Positions 5,565-10,226 of a stretch of 10,226 nt of DNA are shown here, piece by piece (position 1 is the stretch's first letter; the number at the start of each line of letters is the position of its first letter). The stretch spans positions 1 through 10,226 of the forward strand of contig WRLJ01000046.1 in assembly GCA_009777685.1 (NCBI GenBank). The letters run 5' to 3'. A program made the translations under genes and the position numbers. A model generated the notes under the pieces. That model had not been told where the DNA came from. It saw nothing but the letters and a program-made list of their open reading frames with translations, and searched no databases. Source of the stretch: Oscillospiraceae bacterium. GTDB lineage: Bacteria > Bacillota > Clostridia > Oscillospirales > UBA929.

Positions 5565-6258
5565 AAGCGGCTATCTCACTCTGCTGTTCAAAAACCGCTT
5601 CGTGGTCACGAATGGTTGATTCCAAATCAAAGTCTCCGTCTCTGTGCGCCTGAAAAAACTCGTCATCCGATATGATTTCCGCGATTTTCCATATTCCGTT
5701 GATTTTTATCAGGGAAACCCTGTAGTTCCGACCCTCGGCAGATGTGAAATCAACCCCGGCATACTGATAGTACAGTTTTTCCCAAACGTCTGTCATCGCC
5801 AAGTCTCCCGAAACCACAGTATGATGAAACGTATACGTCGGCGTGAAGGATTCGTAGGCAATCCCATAAGCCTCATTCATATACCTCGCGTATGCCAGAC
5901 GGTCTTCCTGCAGCTTCAGGTTCTTTTGAAACGCCTCAGCGCCGGCGCCCATGACGTTGAAGCCTTCGGGGGTATCCCATGCGGCATCCTTACGGAAGGC
6001 ATCCAGGGCGGCTATGCTATTGATAAGGGCGGCGGACGGGTTCTCCAGCTCCTTCATCAGGGTGTCCGATGATATATCCTTCTCGATGCCAATATACATG
6101 TATTCCGCATACTGGACCAGATACGCTTCCACGACGGATTCGACTTCCCGCCGGGCGTCTGTTTTGGCGTTCCCGGCTGACACGGCAAGCATCGTCACCC
6201 CCGGCAGCGTAACCAGCAGTGTAACCAGCAGCGCGATTGAAATAAAATTGCGTTTCAT
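5563..6258 (-). CDS. secreted protein with NTF2-like C-terminal motif, unknown function
   Basis: A 231-residue exported protein. It has a signal peptide with a hydrophobic core (about 7-24) and likely cleavage near residue 28 (AVSA/GN). The mature part is helical at first (REVESVVEAYLVQYAEYMY). It ends with YRVSLIKINGIWKIAEIISDD (180-199 in part), a pattern seen in NTF2/SnoaL-like domains. In clostridia such domains often stand before a peptidoglycan amidase domain, but no amidase domain is present here, so this may be a stand-alone or shortened version (inference). The start is taken at ATG 6258 because GGAGG lies eight bases upstream. An in-frame ATG at 6273 overlaps that ribosome site and has none of its own. 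It follows the lipoprotein gene by 79 bases with a hairpin between, and probably shares its promoter. The gene is bracketed by direct repeats. Confidence 0.75.
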   Translation of the reverse strand: MKRNFISIALLVTLLVTLPGVTMLAVSAGNAKTDARREVESVVEAYLVQYAEYMYIGIEKDISSDTLMKELENPSAALINSIAALDAFRKDAAWDTPEGFNVMGAGAEAFQKNLKLQEDRLAYARYMNEAYGIAYESFTPTYTFHHTVVSGDLAMTDVWEKLYYQYAGVDFTSAEGRNYRVSLIKINGIWKIAEIISDDEFFQAHRDGDFDLESTIRDHEAVFEQQSEIAA

Positions 6259-6286
6259 GGTTTTTTCCTCCATAAAATAGATTTTG

Positions 6287-6361
6287 CGGCAGCGGGCGGC
6301 CCCGGCCTGGGGCCGCCCGTGACCATTCGACGTTTCCTTATCGGAAATAATCCAAATACGC
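6287..6361 (-). repeat. direct repeat copy 2: lipoprotein gene end plus strong hairpin
   Basis: Counterpart of 5427-5503. It includes the last eight codons of the lipoprotein gene, its stop and the GC-rich hairpin. Together the two copies bracket the NTF2-like gene. Confidence 0.75.
6293..6319 (-). terminator. GC-rich hairpin after the lipoprotein gene, possible terminator or attenuator
   Basis: An 11-bp perfect stem, CGGGCGGCCCC against GGGGCCGCCCG, with loop GGCCT. It has the same arms as the hairpin at 5433-5459. There is no T-run directly after it; the first T-rich bases come about 15 bases later. Since the next gene has no visible promoter, partial read-through is more likely than full termination. 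Confidence 0.45.
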
Positions 6362-7015
6362 CTTTAGTATCCCCTCGTGATCCGTTGCGGGGATGGCGGG
6401 GATCACCCGGATGGGCGGGGGCAGGGTCTCGTCGCTGTATTCGTATATCGGCCCGTCAATCGGTCCCCACAGCATTCTTCCCTTTTCCGCGGGGTCTCCC
6501 CCATCCGGCAGGACATAGGTATGGACAGCGCGCCACTGCCCATCCTCTTCCGCAAGGGTAATCCGGCAAAACCAGGCAAACGTAATCTCATGCTCCGTCT
6601 GCGTCCAATCCTCCGGATATATGCCGTTGTAAACGTGCATATCAACCCGGAGAACATAACTGACGCCGCCGTCGTCCCGCGAGGGAACCGCCTCGGACGA
6701 GGGGTATGCCCCCAGCAGCGTAAGCGTGAGGAGCCTCAGTTCCCCGTAAGGCCGGGGCAGTGAGATCAGTCCTGTTACGGCCGCGTCATACAGCGCCGCG
6801 TCCATGCCCTCCAGTCCGAACGCCTCGCTGGACGGCACATAAAAATAAAGCGTTTCATCGGGCGCTTCATACGGGGGATCGGAAGGAGCAGCCGGCACAT
6901 TTTCCGTCACATCCAGCGGTTCCCCGGCAGGCTCCGGCGCGTTGGGGGAAGGCAGGGCGCAGGCTCCGAAAATCAAGAGGGCGGCGGCCATGAGCGGCCA
7001 TGAGATTTTTTTCAT
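6338..7015 (-). CDS. putative lipoprotein, unknown function
   Basis: A 225-residue protein with a lipoprotein signal: MKK, a hydrophobic core, and IFGAC with Cys19 as the likely lipidated residue. The -3 residue is Phe, so the lipobox is not perfect. A Pro/Ala/Glu-rich linker (20-52) leads to a compact domain containing aromatic-rich strands (LYFYVPSSEAF, ITFAWFCRITL, QWRAVHTYVLP). I recognise no family. The start is at ATG 7015 because AAAGGAG lies seven bases upstream; the frame is open to 7084 but without another ribosome site. Promoter element D lies about 80 bases upstream. The product would be held on the outer face of the membrane. It is probably co-transcribed with the secreted protein downstream. 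Confidence 0.75.
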   Translation of the reverse strand: MKKISWPLMAAALLIFGACALPSPNAPEPAGEPLDVTENVPAAPSDPPYEAPDETLYFYVPSSEAFGLEGMDAALYDAAVTGLISLPRPYGELRLLTLTLLGAYPSSEAVPSRDDGGVSYVLRVDMHVYNGIYPEDWTQTEHEITFAWFCRITLAEEDGQWRAVHTYVLPDGGDPAEKGRMLWGPIDGPIYEYSDETLPPPIRVIPAIPATDHEGILKAYLDYFR

Positions 7016-7094
7016 ACAGGTACTCCTTTCGCAAGGCGGAATTGTCATCCGCGTTAGCCGCGGCGCAGGATCATTCCCCATCACGGCTTTGCCT

Positions 7095-7138
7095 GTATTC
7101 TACCCGTACAAAAAGACCGCCGCTACACCCGATCGGGT
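7095..7138 (-). promoter_or_regulatory. conserved 44-bp promoter-like element, copy D (lipoprotein operon)
   Basis: Minus strand: ACCC-GATC-GGGTGTAGCGGC, 14 bases, GGTAGAATAC. The palindrome ACCCGATCGGGT is perfect in this copy. The -10 would be TAGAAT (7097-7102), with a predicted start near 7090, about 75 bases before the lipoprotein start. Confidence 0.65.
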
Positions 7139-7174
7139 AAAAATGCGGGCGATATCCATCCTTGAAACGCAAAC

Positions 7175-7214
7175 ATCCTCCCTCCGGCCCGGCGCGGCGG
7201 ATCGGAGGGAGGAT
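7175..7214 (-). terminator. hairpin terminator after the LAL regulator gene
   Basis: ATCCTCCCTCC pairs perfectly with GGAGGGAGGAT (11 bp), and the loop side can extend by one G-C pair. On the transcribed strand it is followed by GTTTGCGTTT, a weak T-rich tail. It lies about 50 bases after the TAG stop at 7263 and before promoter element D, separating the regulator from the genes it may control. Confidence 0.6.
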
Positions 7215-7262
7215 ACGGCTTTCGGCGCGGGGTTTTACGGCGCGGCTGTTCCGGCGGAGGCT

Positions 7263-9845
7263 CTATTCGAGCAGGTTCATCTCCATAGCGGTCCGGATGG
7301 CGTCCACATTGTTGTTGGCGTCCAGCTTGAGATAGATCGACTGGAGTATTTTCTTAACCGTATTGATGGACAGATACCGGTGTTCCGCGATTTCCTCGCG
7401 GGAGAGGCCGTGATACAGGTCGTTGAGGACCTCCTGCTCCCGTTCGGAGAGCACGGCGGCGGGCGTGTGGCTTTCCTCCTTCAGCGCGTTCAGGATAACG
7501 GCGGTCTTTTTGGCGTAAATCGAGGCCTTGCGGTCAATCGCCTTGAGCCATTCCCGAGGGATGCCGCAGCCGTCCTGAGCGGAAACGGCGGCGATCAGGG
7601 GGCGCAGATGCCTGCCCAGCTCGACAAACGGTATCTCGAACACGCCCTGAAACGAAAGCGAGTACGCCTTTTCAAAGTCACGGAGCGCCCCCGGCGTGTC
7701 GCCGGTCTGGAGCCGCGCGGCCGCGGTCAGCAGGGTCAGGGTCAGCTCCGTCAGCAGAAAACGCTCCTGCGGTTCCCGGGGATAGGAGTTGAGCAGCACC
7801 GTAAGGGCCTGATGGTATTTTTTAGAGGCGAGATGGCTTCTCACACACACGAGCAGCTCCCGGATGGGGATGCGGACCTCGGAAGTCGCCTCCTTCTCGT
7901 CCATGATCAGCCAGGAGGGGACCCGCTTGGGCAGCCCGATCTGGGCGTAAAAGAAACCGGTGAACAGATCGTACAGCAGCTGGCGGTTCCAGAAATCCGG
8001 ATTGCTCAGGTGGACGCGCAGCTGTTTCAGGATTTCCCGGGCCAGCAGATGATCGCCCTCCAGCATCGAAATCCGCAGCAGGTATTGCGCCGCCATCGCC
8101 TCGATGCTGTACTGCTTCTTCTCGCGCGCCTTCAAAACGGCCTGATGGGCGTGGGCCCTGGCCGATTCGGGCTGGTTGCGGTAAAAGGCCAGCTCGCAGG
8201 CCACCAGATCGTCGTAGCCGTAATACATGCTGTGACGGGTCTCCGCGACGTAAACGGCCGTCTGCCTCGTGGCGTCGAGGAATTGGTCAAACTCCGGCAG
8301 GTCCGCGCCTTCCCCCACCAGGCAGGCCAGAGAACGCACATCGGCGACGGCAAAGGCTCCGGATACCGTGGCCGGCGGCAGCGACGAGCGCTTAAAATAT
8401 TCCCTCGACTTTTTGATGTACTCCGGCGCGTTGTACCGGTGCGTGACCGTGCAGGTATACAGGTCGATATAGACCAGATTGCTGTAGCTGGTATACAGGA
8501 GCTTGAGGGCCGCCGGCGTGTCGGAGGACTCCCATTCCCGGATAACGCCGAGCGTTCTTTGCCGGGCCTCCTCATACCGCCCTGTCCCCGCGAGAAGGAG
8601 GGGGATGAAAAAATGCTTCAGCATCAACAGGTTCGTATCGTCGCGCGCCTCCCCTTCCGGGTCCAGATTCTCCAGAATCTCCAGAAAATACTCGCACGTA
8701 TCATGGGGCAATTTGAACGGATGGGAAAACAACAGCTCCACCATGCGGGCATAATCCCGCGAGCGGGCGAAATAATACATGGCGTCCAGGGTAAAGTTGT
8801 TTTCAAAGCACCATTTCGCCGCCCTCTGATAGGTGATGTGTTTTTCCTCGGGCGTCAAAAGGTACTGCTTGCTTTGCAAAAACTCCCAATACAGCGGATG
8901 GACCCTCTCCGTCCCCGTAAAGCTGTCAAACCACACAAACGACGTGAGCTGCGGCGCGGCCCGCAAAAAGGAAACGTCGTTGAAGAACTTTTGCAGCACC
9001 GTCAGCGGCAGGCTGGATGCCATAGACAAGGTCGTCAGGAGCTTTTGCGTTTTTTCGGGAAAGTCGTTAAACGCTTCGATCTCCATCAGCTTGAAGATGT
9101 TCTGTTTCATGCTGTCAATCGCGGAATCCAGGTTCCCCGGATTTCTTTTCAAAGACAGCGAGAACAATTGGATGGCCAGCGCCCAGCCCTTGGTGGCGTC
9201 CATCACCCGCGGCAGGTTTTTAGCGGAAAACGGAACGCCGCACTGTTTCAAAAACTCCGCGATCTCATCCTCCGTAAAGCGCAGCTCATCCTCCGTGATG
9301 ATACTGACCTGTCCCTTGGCCAGTAAGGGAACCGCGTTGATTTCGGGCTCTTTTCGGGAAATGATGATCACGCACGCGCCGGGAATCTGCAGGTAAGCGC
9401 AGCGCTCCGCAAACGCCAGCGCCTGTTCGGATTGGATTAAATGAAAATCGTCCAGCACAAGGAAGGTTTTGACCGCGCGGTGCTCCGCGTGCTTGAGGAA
9501 CCCGGCAAACTGCTTGAAACGGGCCAGGGTTTCCGGAAACCCGAACTGACGCATTTTCTGCGCCAGTTCCGGATTGTCAAAGGAAATATTGTGGGTCAGG
9601 TTGTCCCAATAGCGGGAGCCGATATTGTCATTTTCCGAGAGCTGGAGCCAGCGGACGACGGTTTCCGGCTGCCGCTCGATGAAACGGCGCACGACCTGGG
9701 TCTTTCCGTAGCCGGCGCCCGCGATGACATAAACCAGCTTGCCCCGGACCGCCGCCTCCAACATCCGGTCAATCCGGGGACGCGGCACATAACGCGCGGC
9801 AAAAAATGAATCATTCGCCGTGATTTCAACCGGATCGTCCGCCAT
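7263..9845 (-). CDS. MalT/LAL-type LuxR-family transcriptional activator
   Basis: An 860-residue regulator of the large ATP-binding LuxR (LAL, MalT-like) class. Walker A is AGAGYGKT (42-49) and Walker B is FLVLDD (128-133), within an N-terminal STAND-type ATPase domain. A long helical, TPR-like middle follows (about 350-780), and a LuxR HTH lies in the last 66 residues (LSEREQEVLNDL...SREEIAEHRYLSINTVKKIL). Family members use ATP and a ligand sensed by the ATPase/TPR part to oligomerise and activate target promoters. The length is typical. The start is taken at ATG 9845 because GAGGGAG lies nine bases upstream. In-frame ATGs at 9854, 9863 and 9866 have poorer sites. It has its own sigma-A promoter and a downstream hairpin, so it is a single-gene unit. 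The four conserved elements nearby are candidate targets (inference). The ligand is unknown. Confidence 0.92.
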   Translation of the reverse strand: MADDPVEITANDSFFAARYVPRPRIDRMLEAAVRGKLVYVIAGAGYGKTQVVRRFIERQPETVVRWLQLSENDNIGSRYWDNLTHNISFDNPELAQKMRQFGFPETLARFKQFAGFLKHAEHRAVKTFLVLDDFHLIQSEQALAFAERCAYLQIPGACVIIISRKEPEINAVPLLAKGQVSIITEDELRFTEDEIAEFLKQCGVPFSAKNLPRVMDATKGWALAIQLFSLSLKRNPGNLDSAIDSMKQNIFKLMEIEAFNDFPEKTQKLLTTLSMASSLPLTVLQKFFNDVSFLRAAPQLTSFVWFDSFTGTERVHPLYWEFLQSKQYLLTPEEKHITYQRAAKWCFENNFTLDAMYYFARSRDYARMVELLFSHPFKLPHDTCEYFLEILENLDPEGEARDDTNLLMLKHFFIPLLLAGTGRYEEARQRTLGVIREWESSDTPAALKLLYTSYSNLVYIDLYTCTVTHRYNAPEYIKKSREYFKRSSLPPATVSGAFAVADVRSLACLVGEGADLPEFDQFLDATRQTAVYVAETRHSMYYGYDDLVACELAFYRNQPESARAHAHQAVLKAREKKQYSIEAMAAQYLLRISMLEGDHLLAREILKQLRVHLSNPDFWNRQLLYDLFTGFFYAQIGLPKRVPSWLIMDEKEATSEVRIPIRELLVCVRSHLASKKYHQALTVLLNSYPREPQERFLLTELTLTLLTAAARLQTGDTPGALRDFEKAYSLSFQGVFEIPFVELGRHLRPLIAAVSAQDGCGIPREWLKAIDRKASIYAKKTAVILNALKEESHTPAAVLSEREQEVLNDLYHGLSREEIAEHRYLSINTVKKILQSIYLKLDANNNVDAIRTAMEMNLLE

Positions 9846-9907
9846 ACGGTTCATCTCCCTCATCATCCGGACGGGAATGCCCCCCCATCCAGAGCCGTTT
9901 TTGGTAT

Positions 9908-9935
9908 ATTATATCATACAGAATAATTTTAGCAA
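9908..9935 (-). promoter_or_regulatory. housekeeping (sigma-A type) promoter of the LAL regulator
   Basis: The -10 box is TATAAT (9908-9913), preceded by TG one base upstream (extended -10). The -35 box is TTGCTA (9930-9935), with a 16-base spacer. The predicted start is about 55 bases before the ATG. The region is AT-rich in an otherwise GC-rich window. It shows no ACCC-N4-GGGT palindrome, unlike the four elements downstream. Confidence 0.75.
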
Positions 9936-9994
9936 TACGGGAATCCTCTCGCCCCGCCGCACACGCCGCAGGGCGCGATGCATGGGCAACCACA

Positions 9995-10020
9995 GGCGAC
10001 CGGGGACGGTCGCCCCTACA
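9995..10020 (-). repeat. TGTAG-edged palindromic repeat, copy 1
   Basis: An 8-bp perfect stem (GGCGACCG against CGGTCGCC) with loop GGGA, followed by CCCTACA on the plus strand. The TGTAG edge is therefore on the minus-strand side. Confidence 0.65.
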
Positions 10021-10043
10021 GGGGTTTTCCGCCCCGCCCATTC

Positions 10044-10069
10044 GTAGGGCGCGATGCCCACATCGCGCC
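10044..10069 (+). repeat. GTAG-edged palindromic repeat, copy 2
   Basis: Begins GTAG. A 9-bp perfect stem (GGCGCGATG against CATCGCGCC) with loop CCCA. Orientation is opposite to copy 1. The stem sequence is unrelated to that of copy 1, although the edge is shared. Confidence 0.65.
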
Positions 10070-10123
10070 GTGTTTCCCCATTTTGCGCGCCGGGGGAAAC
10101 GGGCGGACGTTTTGGGAAACGGC

Positions 10124-10147
10124 GGACGCACACAGTGCGTCCCTACA
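10124..10147 (-). repeat. TGTAG-edged palindromic repeat, copy 3
   Basis: An 8-bp perfect stem (GGACGCAC against GTGCGTCC) with loop ACA, followed by CTACA on the plus strand. Confidence 0.65.
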
Positions 10148-10173
10148 GGGCATGGGGGAACCCCGGAAAACCG

Positions 10174-10197
10174 TGTAGGGGCGGCAATCTGCCGCCC
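10174..10197 (+). repeat. TGTAG-edged palindromic repeat, copy 4
   Basis: Begins TGTAG. An 8-bp perfect stem (GGGCGGCA against TGCCGCCC) with loop ATC. Same orientation as copy 2. Confidence 0.65.
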
Positions 10198-10226
10198 GTG
10201 TTTACCCATGCACCCCGTTCGCCCCC

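Larger units (their letters stand above)
9936..10226. other. gene-free stretch with clustered palindromes
   Basis: I see no credible gene here on either strand. The open frames are GC-driven and lack ribosome sites. The stretch holds four perfect small hairpins edged by TGTAG or CTACA (or CGTAG), and a degraded one near 9969-9990 (GGGCGCGATGCATGGGC). Confidence 0.6.

Noticed and set aside
6942..9326. 794-codon plus-strand open frame opposite the LAL regulator
   Set aside because: Antisense shadow of a well-supported regulator with Walker and HTH motifs; its translation has no recognisable domains.
9995..10197. CRISPR array
   Set aside because: Units are palindromes with different sequences, alternating orientation and uneven spacing; there are no constant repeats or spacers.
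9826..10209. 127-codon minus-strand open frame upstream of the regulator
   Set aside because: It runs through the sigma-A promoter and the palindrome cluster and overlaps the regulator start, with no ribosome site or family resemblance.

Overview
The window looks like chromosomal DNA of a GC-rich Gram-positive bacterium, probably a gut-type member of the Clostridia (Oscillospiraceae or Christensenellales-like). This is inferred from a sortase-type wall-anchored adhesin, a DivIVA-like protein, SipW-like signal peptidases and strong AGGAGG-type ribosome sites. No marker gene fixes the taxon. Every gene I can support lies on the minus strand, so transcription runs from high to low coordinates. 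The large plus-strand open frames are antisense shadows.

In the order of transcription: 9936-10226 is a non-coding stretch with four small perfect hairpins, each edged by TGTAG/CTACA or a near match. At 9908-9935 a textbook housekeeping promoter (TATAAT with extended -10) drives an 860-residue MalT/LAL-type LuxR regulator (7263-9845), followed by a hairpin. Next come a lipoprotein (6338-7015) and a secreted protein with an NTF2-like C-terminal motif (5563-6258). The latter is bracketed by two copies of a roughly 75-bp direct repeat carrying a strong hairpin. Then a previously uncalled 45-residue small ORF (5077-5214), a DivIVA-like coiled-coil protein (4429-4932) and a SipW-like signal peptidase (3666-4379). 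A ribbon-helix-helix protein (3387-3575) is translationally coupled to a 1058-residue wall-anchored beta-helix adhesin (214-3390). The window ends inside a second, bacterial-type signal peptidase (1-207).

The strongest observation is a 44-bp element present four times (3661-3704, 5028-5071, 5297-5340, 7095-7138), always on the minus strand and always upstream of one of these transcription units. Its form is ACCC-N4-GGGTGTAGCGGC, exactly 14 bases, then GGTARAATAC. If TARAAT is the -10 box, there is no recognisable -35 box, and the ACCC-N4-GGGT palindrome is centred at -42.5. That is the classic position for an activator touching RNA polymerase. The regulator gene itself lacks the element and has a normal promoter.

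My reading, as inference, is a compact regulon. The LAL regulator switches on a cell-surface program made of a lipoprotein, a secreted protein, a small helical protein, a DivIVA-like organiser, two signal peptidases sharing an N-terminal motif, an RHH protein and a large adhesin. A sortase would be expected beyond the left edge.
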